64,000 bases of DNA, taken from positions 1,736,001 through 1,800,000 of the forward strand of contig JASISA010000022.1 of the NCBI GenBank assembly GCA_031771865.1, given 5' to 3'. Below are positions 1 through 10,013 of the stretch, piece by piece. How positions within the stretch are numbered: position 1 is the first letter of the stretch; every line of letters starts with the position of its first letter. This stretch comes from Nothophaeocryptopus gaeumannii. Its lineage: Eukaryota > Ascomycota > Dothideomycetes > Mycosphaerellales > Mycosphaerellaceae. Under the pieces are notes generated by a model. That model made no database searches. It was not told where the DNA came from and saw only the letters and a program-made list of their open reading frames with translations. The position numbers and the translations under genes were made by a program.

Positions 1-18
1 TCGCTGCCATCGACGTGC

Positions 19-475
19 TCATACCTCGAACTCGAACCAAAGTCTTGTCTGATCGATCAGCCTGCCCTTTTCGTTGAACAGCACGCCTTCATTCTTCAGC
101 AACTCCAATTTCTTCGTCTGGTTGACGCCGCTGGGTGCATCTACACTCAAGACATCAGATTGCCACTTTCGTGTCTTCGGAGAAGTGAACGCACCTTGCC
201 ATTCGCCTAAGAAGCCTCCCACGTACTAGAAAGTAAAAGTCAGCTTCCGCTTCTAATCTTTGCGACATAGGTGGTCGTACTCCATCAGCGCTGATAATCC
301 GATGACAAGGCACTACCGGCGCGAACGGGTTTCTTCGAAGGGCTCCGCCGACCGCCCGCGGACTCGATTGAAGCGCTTTGGACAGCGCTGCATACGTGCT
401 AACTTTACCTGAAGGTATCTGCTTCAGTAAAGCGTAGACTCGCGTTTGGTACCCCGTGACTGTTGGCGTAGTCAT
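19..475 (-). CDS. MGT1: Methylated-DNA--protein-cysteine methyltransferase (MGMT)
   Basis: Suicide DNA-repair enzyme that moves the alkyl group of O6-alkylguanine onto its own cysteine, acting in the nucleus. Two exons: 475-281 and 225-19, with a 55-base GT-AG intron between. Exon 1 codes for the recognition helix and ends in the active-site motif PCHR followed by IISADG; exon 2 resumes with YVGGFLGEW, the usual continuation in this family. Splicing is in phase and gives 133 residues, so this is the compact catalytic-domain form without an N-terminal ribonuclease-like domain. The cysteine of PCHR is present, which argues against the catalytically dead alkyltransferase-like (Atl1) subgroup, where it is tryptophan. 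Start is the first ATG, directly preceding the helical segment. Confidence 0.9.
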
Positions 476-992
476 CTCGTGGAGGTGGAGTATTCAGTGT
501 AGTTGCAGTTGTTCCTCCTCTTAGACAGGCTGCTACTATGTATACGTTTTGAGTTAGGAGTCATCATCACCAAAGTTGATCATCAATGGACAGTTCCAGA
601 GCAATGTTGCAGGAATACTTATTGTATTCATCCGAGCGTACCGCCCTCCGTATTTGATGACAAGGATCTGGTGGCAGGAATGACGTCTCCGCTGCTCCCG
701 ACCTCCGACCACTCCTCACTCTTCGAACTTAGAACTGTCAACGTGACCCGTTGCCTGGTCGAGCAAACAAACAGGCACCACTCATACCCCAGTCGACGAA
801 AAGATCAATTGGAATTCATTTAATGGCCTAACATGCGACGGCGAGGAGCATGACGCCCGCCAGACGACATCCTCGAGCGAAGCGGACTTACCTCACGCGA
901 CCTGAGGCCTTCGGCGGTTGTGTGGTCTTACGATCATCGCATAATTCTATACCTTAAGCCCTAATTCAAACGAAACGATCCAGTCCACGAAG
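476..992. other. Intergenic, divergent promoter region
   Basis: About 0.5 kb between the divergent MGMT and MFS genes. One short open frame (503-823) has no recognisable composition or domain and I do not call it. I see no RNA gene or repeat; the interval presumably holds both promoters. Confidence 0.4.
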
Positions 993-2864
993 ATGTCTCG
1001 CCTCTTCCCAAAACTTACAGCTACGGGCCTCCAAGCCGCAGCCTACCTCCTCGGCATAGCCCTCTTCAGCATTTCCTTCCTCGTCTTCCTGAACAGCAGC
1101 ATCTCCTTCGTGGTCACCGAAGTCATAGGCCAGAAAGAAGGAGTCGGCGATGCAGTAGGGACACTTGGATTCGCAGACGAATTGCTCGCGCTCGTGGCTT
1201 GTCCACTCTGGGGTATGCTGAGCGATCGCATTGGAGTGAGAGCTGTCGCGTTGACGGGATATTGTATCGTTGCTTTTAGTCTGGTCTGTCTGGTGCAGAG
1301 CACGAATGTCTATCCTGAGTTGCTGTTCGGGAGGTTGTTGTTCAGTGTGGGAGGAGCGGCGTGCAGTACGATGGTTACGGCCGTGCTGCCTAGTATGGTC
1401 GCGGAGCGAGCTGATGAAACAGAAGGAGATGGAGACGAAGAAGCTGTCGCGTCCAATGGACCTGCGGCGAGGATAAGAGAGGAAGAGAGGGCAAGTAGGA
1501 ATGGAAGTATTGGACACGCGACAAGTCCGAGTATTAATTCTGAGTTGACGATTACGCCGGCGAGTTATGCGAGTAATGGCCAGCAGCAGCAGGGCAACGA
1601 GCAGAGCAAGAGCACGAATGCGAAAGACGAAGAAGAAGACGAGCACACAGACGCTGGAACATCCCAGCTCGCAGGCATGGTAGGCTTCTTCACCGGGGCC
1701 GGCGCCTTAGTCGCCCTAGCAATCTTCCTGCCCCTCCCAGCCTACCTCCAAGGCGACGGCTTCAGCCAAGCCCAAAGCGTCCAATCGAGCTTCTACATCG
1801 TAGCAGCCATCGCAGTCTGCGTGGCAATCTTCATCTTCTTCGGCCTCCGCCACCTCCCAGGCGAAGAAAAGAAAAACTTCCGCTCCCTCTTCCGCCCACC
1901 CTACGACGAGACAACAACCATCGGGCCAGACGGAAATCCACATATCATCCTTTCCCCTCAACCAAGCTACTTCACTCTAGCCTGGCAAGCCCTCAAACTC
2001 GGCTTTACAGATCCCGCCATCGGACTCGGATATCTAGGAGGATTCGTCGCGAGAGCCTCCAGCGTGGGGATAAGCCTCTTCATCCCTCTTTTCGTAAACG
2101 CATATTTCGTTCGGAATGGCCTATGTATCTCAAACCCAGGAAATCTCCCCGACATCAAACGCCAATGCGAACGAGCATATAAACTCGCCTCCGCCCTCAC
2201 CGGCATAGGCGAAACAGCCGCCCTCATCTGTGCGCCTATATTCGGTTGGCTGGGAGGTCGCGCCGCTCGGGCGAAGTCCGAATGGCCACTGCTAGGAGCT
2301 GCGGTAGTTGGTGTAGCTGGGTATGTGAGTTTCGGGTTGTTGAGGAATCCAGATGCGTTCCACGGGCATGGGGGACAATGGGCTTTTATATCTGTGATTT
2401 TGATTGGGATCAGTCAAATTGGATCGATTGTGTGTTCGCTTGCGTTGCTTGGGAGGGGAGTAAATCGGAACGCGAAGACTACGGGCGAGGGGGATGTCAA
2501 TGGACGTCCTGGCACCGGGGATACGCTTCGCTTGAATCGAGAGACTGGCCCGATCGAAGGAAGTGAATCGGCTGCGTTACTTCCTAACGCGCAACCGCAA
2601 CGGAAGAGCTCGACACGTGAAGTCGATCGATCTCGTCTCAAGGGGAGTATAGCAGGCATGTACAGTTTTGCCGGAGGAGCGGGAATCTTACTTCTCACGA
2701 AGCTCGGCGGGGCACTGTTTGATTCATGGCATACAGGTGCGCCATTCTTCTTGATGGCAATCTTCAACGCGCTTCTGCTTGTTGCGATTGTGGTTGTGGG
2801 TAGTGGAGAAGCCATTCTGAGCAGATGGAGAGGAAGGGTACGTTTGCCTGAAGATGAGAGGTAG
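993..2864 (+). CDS. Major facilitator superfamily transporter
   Basis: Intronless 623-residue membrane transporter. Hydrophobic segments cover two six-helix halves: about residues 10-215 and 230-610. The loop between TM2 and TM3 carries the MFS motif WGMLSDRIGVR (near residue 72), the classic GxLxDRxG signature. A hydrophilic, acidic Ser/Glu-rich insertion (about residues 136-225) sits between TM4 and TM5, and a second polar loop (about 500-555) precedes TM11. The layout resembles fungal MFS proteins of the drug/vesicular-amine transporter type, but the substrate cannot be read from the sequence. The ATG lies a few bases after a Kozak-like context and is followed at once by the first helix. 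It converges on the KMT6-like gene, with 142 bases between the two stop codons. Confidence 0.8.
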   Translation: MSRLFPKLTATGLQAAAYLLGIALFSISFLVFLNSSISFVVTEVIGQKEGVGDAVGTLGFADELLALVACPLWGMLSDRIGVRAVALTGYCIVAFSLVCLVQSTNVYPELLFGRLLFSVGGAACSTMVTAVLPSMVAERADETEGDGDEEAVASNGPAARIREEERASRNGSIGHATSPSINSELTITPASYASNGQQQQGNEQSKSTNAKDEEEDEHTDAGTSQLAGMVGFFTGAGALVALAIFLPLPAYLQGDGFSQAQSVQSSFYIVAAIAVCVAIFIFFGLRHLPGEEKKNFRSLFRPPYDETTTIGPDGNPHIILSPQPSYFTLAWQALKLGFTDPAIGLGYLGGFVARASSVGISLFIPLFVNAYFVRNGLCISNPGNLPDIKRQCERAYKLASALTGIGETAALICAPIFGWLGGRAARAKSEWPLLGAAVVGVAGYVSFGLLRNPDAFHGHGGQWAFISVILIGISQIGSIVCSLALLGRGVNRNAKTTGEGDVNGRPGTGDTLRLNRETGPIEGSESAALLPNAQPQRKSSTREVDRSRLKGSIAGMYSFAGGAGILLLTKLGGALFDSWHTGAPFFLMAIFNALLLVAIVVVGSGEAILSRWRGRVRLPEDER

Positions 2865-3006
2865 CTATGAACAGCACAGCGATGAATGCAATGCAATATT
2901 AAGTATGATTTATCGTACCGAGAGTCTTTCTCTACCTTATGTCCAGCCCAAGCGTTGTCTCTCTTCAAACGAGAGAGGGTATGGGTACCTCTCTCTGTAC
3001 AACTCT

Positions 3007-6000
3007 TCACACAACAGCCTTGCGAGGCCTTGCACGCCCTCGTCGTGGCAATTCCTCATCGGCGTCAGACGCTGAGCCATCCTCCGAACGCTCCGGCTCA
3101 GACCCTTCAGGGTCAAAGTCGTCGTCCTGGTCTCCGTCATTGGCTATATTATAGTCCATCAGTCGTTGACCAGGATCCATGCGAGCCCAGTCATCGTTGG
3201 CATCATCTGCATCGTTGACATCATTCATCGCTTCGTCCTCTTCGACCTCTTCCTCAATGCGTGCGACCTTCCTCGGTCGGACAGCACCAGCACTTACACC
3301 ACCTTTTCGAGATGGACCACCCTTCCTAAGCGACTGTTTGACAGGCGGTCGGCCACGAGTTCGCTCCGGTGAGTTGTCTTCGCTACCATCCTCGGAGGCC
3401 ACTTTGCGAGCTCGGACATTGCCATGTCGATCTCGCTGCTCTTCGACATCGTAAAACTCGCGGAGGACGAGGTTGGAGTTCCTGACACGAGGTGCTGCCT
3501 TCTTTGCGACCTTGCCTCCTAATTGTTCATCAGGGAACAAAGGACCGTAATCGAAGAAAAGCTCTTCTCCGGCTTTGATGTTGCGGCCGCCATACATCGC
3601 AATGCGATGTACTGTGTTGACCATGATAATGCGCGGGTAGAGGTTGGCTCCTGACTTCCCAGCATGATTGATGAAGCGGATCTTGTTGCCGAAGTACGTG
3701 CCGTCAATCTCTTGTTTCTCGTTCAAGGAGAATAAGTAGCTCAGCTTTTGATGCTCGTATACAGCACCACGGCGCTCTGCCTCTTCCTTAGTGATGATCT
3801 CGCCCTTGTATTCGCCAACAAAGTCATGCTCGCGGATATTCTCGCACGCGTACAATCCGAGTTCGTGGATGCCACTGTCGCCAAGAATCGTGTGCTTGGG
3901 AATGCCGCGCTGAATGTTCGCATTGCGGCACCTGTCACGAATTGCCTCACCGTTGTGCTTGTGAACAGGATCCAGAACATCGCACACGCCGCAGTCACCG
4001 CAAACATCCGGATCGCACTCTCTTCCCAATTGAAAGCAGGCACATCGCTCAGTCTCGTGACACACCCGTTTCTTCTTGATCTTTTCGAATGAGCAGTTGC
4101 AACCCTGGAACTTCCGTGCGCAGCTCTTGGGGCAACTGCAAGTCTTCTCGCATGGTATTCGCTTTTCCCAGCAGGAGCATTTTGCAGTCTCACACGACGA
4201 GCCAGGATGATGACATGGGAAGAACGGCCCTCTTTCGTCTGGCTTGTGTTTGAGGTTGTTATATTGCCCTTTTTGCCAGTAGTCCAGGTTGCGCCGATCT
4301 TTAAACGAAGCTGAGCTTTCTTCCGCAATCTCGGGAAGCAGTCCCACCCTCTTGCGGAAGTTGACATTTTGAGGATTTATGATGTCAGTCTCCACGATCT
4401 GATCATCAGCGGAGTCACTATCGGTCTCTTTGTGCTCGTCTACTTCTCCGTGGAATGGGCAGTTGAAGCGCAGGCAAACGCGGCAGGTCAATTCATCCGC
4501 AGTCGGCGGCGGGCATGCTTCTCGCATCATGTCTCGAGTGTATTTACACCGCCTCGCGACATGCCAGAAAGGTAGCCCGGTCATGCGTTGAAATTGATCA
4601 CAAAGGAGCGCAGCTTTAGCGATATCTCCCGCGTTGGAGGGAGGTAGCTTGGACAGAACCTTGGTCCACTGATCACCAGTCCGCATGAAGTCCTCAAAAC
4701 ACGGCCCATGTTGAGTGTCACGCTCCTTGAGCGCCTTCCGAGCGGCGTCGTCTCCCCGGACATCAGGGGTGGGCTCAAGAAGGTAACGCAACACATCAGA
4801 CCACTCGCACCCTATGCCTTCGATCATTTGTTGGGCGTATTCCGCAAAGTTCTCTGCTTGACCTAGTCGCAGCAATTTTCGTTCCCGTTGGTCGATATCC
4901 ACAAAGAACTGCACTTTGAGACCTTCAGCCTGGCCCAGCTCAAAATCATCGCCAAAATAGGGCCAGTGTTGTAGTGTGGTCTCATTGTGCGCCAGGAAGT
5001 TGTGTTTAATGCTCACGTAGTGCGAGTAAGCAGGGATGTCGACCGTTTCCGAGGTATCAAACAGAGTGAACCTGACAGCATAGGACAAGACCGGCAACTT
5101 GGCGCCCTTGCCATGGCTGGCGTGAATTTCTACGCTGAACTTGGCTGAGCCCTTCGGAGGTTGCTTCTCGTCGACGCTAGTCAAATTCAGAGGCATCATC
5201 TTGCGAAAGACCGAAGTCGGCTCGTGTTGTTGCTTCGAGTTGAGGGCTTCGGCGCTACACCGTGCTCGCTTCAACATCTGCCGGGTCCAATGCTCATTGT
5301 CAGAGCGCATTTCTTCAACATACTGGCCAATCACACGCTCTACGGCATTAGGGGCACTCAGGTTCAGCATTGTGCTCTTGACTACCGTTGATGGTGGTGC
5401 CATCGCGATGCCGCTGTCCTCGTTGGGCGTCGCATTCCCCGGCTGCTTGTCTTGAGTACTGTCTGGAAGCAATGCGAAAGTCGGATCGGTATGTGTTTCC
5501 ATACCGCCTTTGTTTCCCACAGGAGGTGAGCGTCTCGACACAGCCCGCGTATTGCTAGCCGGATGGGTCTCGCTTGAATTCGCCAGAGTTCGAGGTCTTT
5601 GTTCCTTCACTTGCGTCTTTTCGGAGCCTGTTTGTTTCGTGGACGAGGGTTTAGCAGTATTCACGACATCCTGCATGCAATCTTCTAGCTGCGCCTGCAG
5701 TTCTGTTGTCAGACTTGGTGTGCCTCGCGCCTGTTCTGAAGGTGTTTGGCTATTTGCTGCAAGTGGCGTTTTTGTATGAGTGGCGCAGGGCGTACTGCGC
5801 AAAGGTGTATGCTGCTCTTCACGAGCTTTCGATGTTCCTGCAAGGCTCGGCGCTGGATGAGGTGACCTTTGCGCACGTGCTGTTTTCATCGGTCCGGGGG
5901 TCATACCATCGTTCAAGTCACCCACCGCAGAATTCTTTTCCTTGCGCTCACCAAGAGGCGAGGACTTGGCAGGAGACTTTCGACTACTGTCTGCCAGAGA

Positions 6001-7440
6001 TAGCTTCATCCGGTCATTCTCCGTCGCAGGAGTCTTACTGGGCGTATCTCTTGATGCTTTTGGCGAATCTCCGAGAGGTTTCTCCAGTTGAGGCACATCT
6101 CGAGCAGATTGCATTGGCGATAGCTGGGGACTTTCTGGAATTGTCGATCGACGATCAGTGACCGAGGATCTAGGGCCAATACTTGTCGCTGTAGCGCTGG
6201 GTCGCGTATGAAGTGGTCGCTTGGACTGACTTCGTTGTTCACCAGGTCTTGGCTTGGAGGGTGAGGAGGCAGCAGCAGAAGAAGGCCTGATCTGCGCGGC
6301 ATTTTCAGTAGGCTTCGGCGGATGGCGGATTGCTTTACCTCCCTCTTTCGTTCTGGCTCCACCGAAATGCTCTATGGACGGCGATGCACTCTTTCGAGTC
6401 GCGGACGAACGCACCAAAGCCGATGCTCGAGGCTGGACTTCTATTGGTCTTGGAGGCTGCTGCGAACGCTGTCTCTCTGTCGTTCTCTCTGGTCTTCTCT
6501 GAGCAGCCCTTGGTGCTGACTCTGGCTCCGGCGATGAGTCCAAGTTCACGGGATTACTCTCTGTTCCCACTTTGCCTGAATGACGCCGAGAAGATGCTTG
6601 TCCGGAGGCCGGCGCACTTTGCCGCTTGGCAGTAGTAGAAGTCGACGCTCGATGAGCAAGTCGAGAGTCATCCACCTTCAGCTTTTTGTGAGGTAAAGCA
6701 CTCGATGCTGCATTGTCACCCTCAAGGCGACGCTTCTGAGGCGCAGTCTTTCCAGCTGGTGTTGATCTCATCTGAGAAGTAGAATGTTCATGATCTCCAG
6801 TCAAGTTCATTCCTGGCAGAAGATTGGGCTGCTGAAATATTGGTCTATCAGCGGCAGCTCCGTGGGGCGTCCTGCGTGTTGAGTCAGAGCGATGACTCTG
6901 TGATAGAGGGCGTCCATTGTTGTTCTTTGAACGAGCAGGCGAAATGGATGGAATTGAAGTTGGGCCAGTCTTCGTCGCTGCATCTGCTCGAAAGCTCGTG
7001 CTCGGTCTTCCAGAAGCATGATTGAACGGCCGTTTTTGTACGGGACTCGCACGCTGGCTGCTTGGACTGCTTGAGATCGCTTCCACCTGAGTTCGTGGTC
7101 TTGAGGGCAGCGCCTTCTTAGCCTTCGACTGCTGAGGTCCGGAGCCATTGGACTGGCTAGGTCGCGGCGCAGGAGTTGGACCCTTCGAGGCAGCTTTTGA
7201 GGAAACTCTGGAAGGCCGGGGTTCGTCCTCATCGTCGCTAGAAATAAGTATCACATCCGCAGCACCAGAGCCGGGCATGATCAGATAGTTAGCTCCACTG
7301 GGGCCTTGCCTCACAGTCTGCACAGTCGCCTTCTCAACCGCGGGTGCCGGGTGTGGCCAGTCGGACGTCTTGACGCGTTTTGTGGGCACATCGACAATGT
7401 ACTCCCTCCCTGACGCGGGAAAATTCCTAAATCGTCGCAT
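3007..7440 (-). CDS. KMT6: KMT6/EZH2-like histone H3K27 methyltransferase (CXC-SET)
   Basis: Catalytic subunit of Polycomb repressive complex 2, which methylates histone H3 lysine 27 in facultative heterochromatin. The 1477-residue intronless frame has a long disordered Ser/Pro/Lys-rich N-terminal half (about 1-700). A conserved middle follows, then a cysteine-rich pre-SET CXC region (about 1070-1150, with repeated CxC, CxCW and CSCPKSC motifs) and a SET domain (about 1178-1300). In SET, the cofactor motifs GLYACENI, NKIRFINHA and FFDYG are all visible. After SET comes a basic then strongly acidic tail. The CXC-plus-SET order is diagnostic of the E(z) family and distinguishes it from SET1, SET2 and Clr4 enzymes. 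It is longer than many fungal orthologues because of the N-terminal extension. In plant-associated fungi this enzyme silences effector and secondary-metabolite loci; that role here is inference. Confidence 0.9.
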   Translation of the reverse strand: MRRFRNFPASGREYIVDVPTKRVKTSDWPHPAPAVEKATVQTVRQGPSGANYLIMPGSGAADVILISSDDEDEPRPSRVSSKAASKGPTPAPRPSQSNGSGPQQSKAKKALPSRPRTQVEAISSSPSSQRASPVQKRPFNHASGRPSTSFRADAATKTGPTSIPSISPARSKNNNGRPLSQSHRSDSTRRTPHGAAADRPIFQQPNLLPGMNLTGDHEHSTSQMRSTPAGKTAPQKRRLEGDNAASSALPHKKLKVDDSRLAHRASTSTTAKRQSAPASGQASSRRHSGKVGTESNPVNLDSSPEPESAPRAAQRRPERTTERQRSQQPPRPIEVQPRASALVRSSATRKSASPSIEHFGGARTKEGGKAIRHPPKPTENAAQIRPSSAAASSPSKPRPGEQRSQSKRPLHTRPSATATSIGPRSSVTDRRSTIPESPQLSPMQSARDVPQLEKPLGDSPKASRDTPSKTPATENDRMKLSLADSSRKSPAKSSPLGERKEKNSAVGDLNDGMTPGPMKTARAQRSPHPAPSLAGTSKAREEQHTPLRSTPCATHTKTPLAANSQTPSEQARGTPSLTTELQAQLEDCMQDVVNTAKPSSTKQTGSEKTQVKEQRPRTLANSSETHPASNTRAVSRRSPPVGNKGGMETHTDPTFALLPDSTQDKQPGNATPNEDSGIAMAPPSTVVKSTMLNLSAPNAVERVIGQYVEEMRSDNEHWTRQMLKRARCSAEALNSKQQHEPTSVFRKMMPLNLTSVDEKQPPKGSAKFSVEIHASHGKGAKLPVLSYAVRFTLFDTSETVDIPAYSHYVSIKHNFLAHNETTLQHWPYFGDDFELGQAEGLKVQFFVDIDQRERKLLRLGQAENFAEYAQQMIEGIGCEWSDVLRYLLEPTPDVRGDDAARKALKERDTQHGPCFEDFMRTGDQWTKVLSKLPPSNAGDIAKAALLCDQFQRMTGLPFWHVARRCKYTRDMMREACPPPTADELTCRVCLRFNCPFHGEVDEHKETDSDSADDQIVETDIINPQNVNFRKRVGLLPEIAEESSASFKDRRNLDYWQKGQYNNLKHKPDERGPFFPCHHPGSSCETAKCSCWEKRIPCEKTCSCPKSCARKFQGCNCSFEKIKKKRVCHETERCACFQLGRECDPDVCGDCGVCDVLDPVHKHNGEAIRDRCRNANIQRGIPKHTILGDSGIHELGLYACENIREHDFVGEYKGEIITKEEAERRGAVYEHQKLSYLFSLNEKQEIDGTYFGNKIRFINHAGKSGANLYPRIIMVNTVHRIAMYGGRNIKAGEELFFDYGPLFPDEQLGGKVAKKAAPRVRNSNLVLREFYDVEEQRDRHGNVRARKVASEDGSEDNSPERTRGRPPVKQSLRKGGPSRKGGVSAGAVRPRKVARIEEEVEEDEAMNDVNDADDANDDWARMDPGQRLMDYNIANDGDQDDDFDPEGSEPERSEDGSASDADEELPRRGRARPRKAVV

Positions 7441-7883
7441 GAGCGCGTCAGCAGGCGTTTCTCTCTTTCAAACAGTGCGCGTGGCGTACCAGAACTACGA
7501 GTCCGACCAGCACCAGAGGGAGGACGGTGGAAACAGACACAGCGGTTGTCACCGGTGGCGGCTTCTCGAGAAAAACGCGCCTGGCAGGCGCACGAAGATG
7601 CGCCGCGATACACTTGACCGCCGCGATAGTTTCGTGTAGGAAATGTTTGAAAAGGCGCGAGTCGAGTGTAAGGCGTGGTTATTCGTCAGCGGAAGATGCA
7701 TTCAATCTGAGGAGCGCGTTCCATTTGGTTGTGGATGGACCCTGTCGCGCAAAAGTCGAGGTGTAGGTAATCGCTCAATAGGGAAGCTGCGACGAACAAT
7801 GATGGAAGGAAATCACATGCCAATCAATAATCGCAGAAAACACATTCAGGTGAGATGCTAGACGAGTCTAAAGCTGAGTTTTG
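7441..7883. other. Intergenic
   Basis: About 440 bases between two minus-strand genes; it should hold the KMT6 promoter. Several short open frames overlap here without coding character. No other feature seen. Confidence 0.4.
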
Positions 7884-8783
7884 CTAGTCCATGTCTTCTA
7901 GCGAGCTGCCTTGGCCCATGCCATGATCTTCAGGTACCATCACTCCCACGAGGCAGGAACCAAGCATGTTCTCCCAGTTGACCCAAGGATGCACGTCCAT
8001 GAACAGCTTCGTGCCGTCACGCCCAGCCGCCTTCATTAACTCAGGTTCACCGCCAGGATGAAATGGTAGATACGGCGTGATGTTGTACACCTTGCCCTGC
8101 CAGCTGCTCCACGCCGGCTTGCCTTTCCTCCCCGTCATAGTCTTCAGCTGGCTTGGGGTCACTCTTTGGAAGTTGCTGACTCCAGAAATGTCGCCGCTAC
8201 GCGTCAAAGCAGCCCAGTCCATCGGAGAGTGTCCTGGCTTCAGTGAAACTTTCCCTCGTGCGTTCGGCGTGGAAACTACACCGTTTGGAGAGAGACTAGA
8301 GGAGACGCGCTGCTGACTGCCAGCGGGCGGACCTCTGTTTGGCAACGGTCCGGTACTTGAGACTCTCAATGAAGCGGCTGCACTTTGTCGCGGGATCGTC
8401 GTGAGACGGGCAGGAGGCGGCATAAGGCCAGCAGGGGCGGCAGGCTTAGGAGGCGGAGCCATCGCAGAGGCCCGCTGGGCGCTGTTTGGTGCTTGGAACG
8501 ATGGTGCAGACGGAGCAGCCTCGCCATTTTCATTAAGGTCTAATGTCGGCACATCGATCTTCGGCTGGGTAGGCGCTGCTTTGGGAGTGCTCTCTTCTTC
8601 TGGTCCCTCGGCTTCGCTCGTGTTCTCTGTCGAAATTGGGGGCACCTCCTTCCCCTGGCTTTGTATCTTTTCATCCTGACCGCCAGTGATCCAGGTAGGG
8701 AGAACGCTTCTCAGCATGGCTCGATATTGTGAAGCAAAGAATATCACTGAGACCAAAAAGACAGCAATACTCAGCAGTCCCAT
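7884..8783 (-). CDS. Membrane-anchored cytochrome b5-like heme-binding protein
   Basis: 299 residues. An N-terminal hydrophobic helix (residues 3-22) is followed by a Pro/Ala/Ser-rich linker (about 40-190) and a C-terminal cytochrome b5 fold (about 205-285). The b5 core shows YNITPYLPFHPGGEPELMKAAG with the heme-ligating HPGG histidine, and a second histidine in MDVHPWVNW. This arrangement resembles the yeast Irc21 group and the b5 domains of b5-reductase fusions, but no reductase part is present. A role as an ER electron carrier for lipid or sterol enzymes is inferred from the family. Single exon; the ATG immediately precedes the hydrophobic anchor. Confidence 0.8.
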   Translation of the reverse strand: MGLLSIAVFLVSVIFFASQYRAMLRSVLPTWITGGQDEKIQSQGKEVPPISTENTSEAEGPEEESTPKAAPTQPKIDVPTLDLNENGEAAPSAPSFQAPNSAQRASAMAPPPKPAAPAGLMPPPARLTTIPRQSAAASLRVSSTGPLPNRGPPAGSQQRVSSSLSPNGVVSTPNARGKVSLKPGHSPMDWAALTRSGDISGVSNFQRVTPSQLKTMTGRKGKPAWSSWQGKVYNITPYLPFHPGGEPELMKAAGRDGTKLFMDVHPWVNWENMLGSCLVGVMVPEDHGMGQGSSLEDMD

Positions 8784-9109
8784 AGCTCCTTCTGGGGATC
8801 AGTGTGGCATTCTGAACGATCTTTCCAGCTTGCTAAGAGACTTGCAAAGGTATGTTCCGTCTCTTGTGTCGCTCATGCCGGTCTTCAGGTCATCCAGGCA
8901 CTTGACGATTTTGGGTGGCGGATGTAAGTGTCAGATTGTGAAGCGTCTATTCCAGACTCCGATATGGAGTCAGATCCCTGTCAAGACGCTTTGACAATAA
9001 CTCTGCCGAAGGCGATCCCGATGCATTATGTCATCACCGCACACTTCGACTACGAAGCTCCATCTTCGAACCAAACCCTGCCTCTACACCAAGCTCACAA
9101 CATTTCAAC

Positions 9110-9565
9110 ATGATCTCTCGAGCCGCCCTCACCAGAGCAATCCGCCAATTCTCCTCATCAAAACGCACATTCCGCACCCTCTCGCAAACCTGCCCCACAA
9201 AACACACAATCGCCTTAATACCCTCCACCCGAGCAGCCTCCCACGTCCCCTTCCAAACCACCCGCTGGATGTCCTCCAAATCCACCGCCGACGAAAAAAT
9301 CGACGAAATCACCGAACTCTACGCCACCGCACAAGATGAATTCGAAATCGCAATGGAGGAAACAGAAAAGGTGTCTGTATATGCGGAAGATGATCGGAAG
9401 GCGGCGAGGGAGGAATTGACGAAAGTGCAGGAGGCGTTTAGGAAGGTCGTGGAGGGGAGTGATAGAGTTTTGGCGGAGGAGGTGAGGAGGAGGGTGGGGC
9501 AGAGGATTAGGGAGTTGGAGCAGGGGGTGGGGGCTATGGAGGAGATGGCGCAGAATCAGGATTAG
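9110..9565 (+). CDS. Small mitochondrial coiled-coil protein, function unknown
   Basis: 151 residues. The first about 60 are rich in Arg, Ser and Thr and lack acidic residues, typical of a mitochondrial targeting presequence (MISRAALTRAIRQFSSSKR). The remainder (about 60-150) is an acidic/basic heptad-like helix. I do not recognise the domain. The codon usage shift and the clean start after a gene-free stretch support it as real. It is transcribed divergently from the cytochrome b5 gene, with 326 bases between their starts. Confidence 0.6.
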   Translation: MISRAALTRAIRQFSSSKRTFRTLSQTCPTKHTIALIPSTRAASHVPFQTTRWMSSKSTADEKIDEITELYATAQDEFEIAMEETEKVSVYAEDDRKAAREELTKVQEAFRKVVEGSDRVLAEEVRRRVGQRIRELEQGVGAMEEMAQNQD

Positions 9566-10013
9566 ATGCTCTCTGAGTCTCGAGAGTGGGAGAACACTGC
9601 GGCCATTGAAGCATAGAGCTGTCTGGGGTTTTGGAAACCCATGTAAGGCCTGGTCTAACACCCTGATCTCGCCGAGGACTGCAGCTGGCTGAAAAGGTCA
9701 GGGTACGAAGCTTCACGTGGAGTCAAACCAGAAGATCCCGTCTGGACACAACGGAACTGCGAAATCTATCAGATGAGGCGTCGTCAACGACGGGTGCAAT
9801 GTACAGGTGCGGGTTGTTGCGACAGGCAGGCAAGGCAGAGCAATTGTCCACGAATTTGCATAGATATCCAAGGTCTTGCACAATTGACAGGAAGATCGAG
9901 GTTCACAAGATCTTTGGATTTACAGAAGACTCAGAAACATGCATATATGAGAAGACTTCTTGACATTGTTAAATTTCGTGACATGAATTTTAGAATCTCA
10001 ACTATTCCATTAC
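9566..10013. other. Intergenic, convergent 3' ends
   Basis: About 450 bases between the mitochondrial protein and the xylosidase 3' end. AT-rich toward 9900-10010. No gene, RNA or repeat recognised. Confidence 0.35.

Noticed and set aside
503..823. 106-codon plus-strand frame between MGMT and MFS
   Set aside because: No domain, random-looking composition, sits in a divergent promoter.
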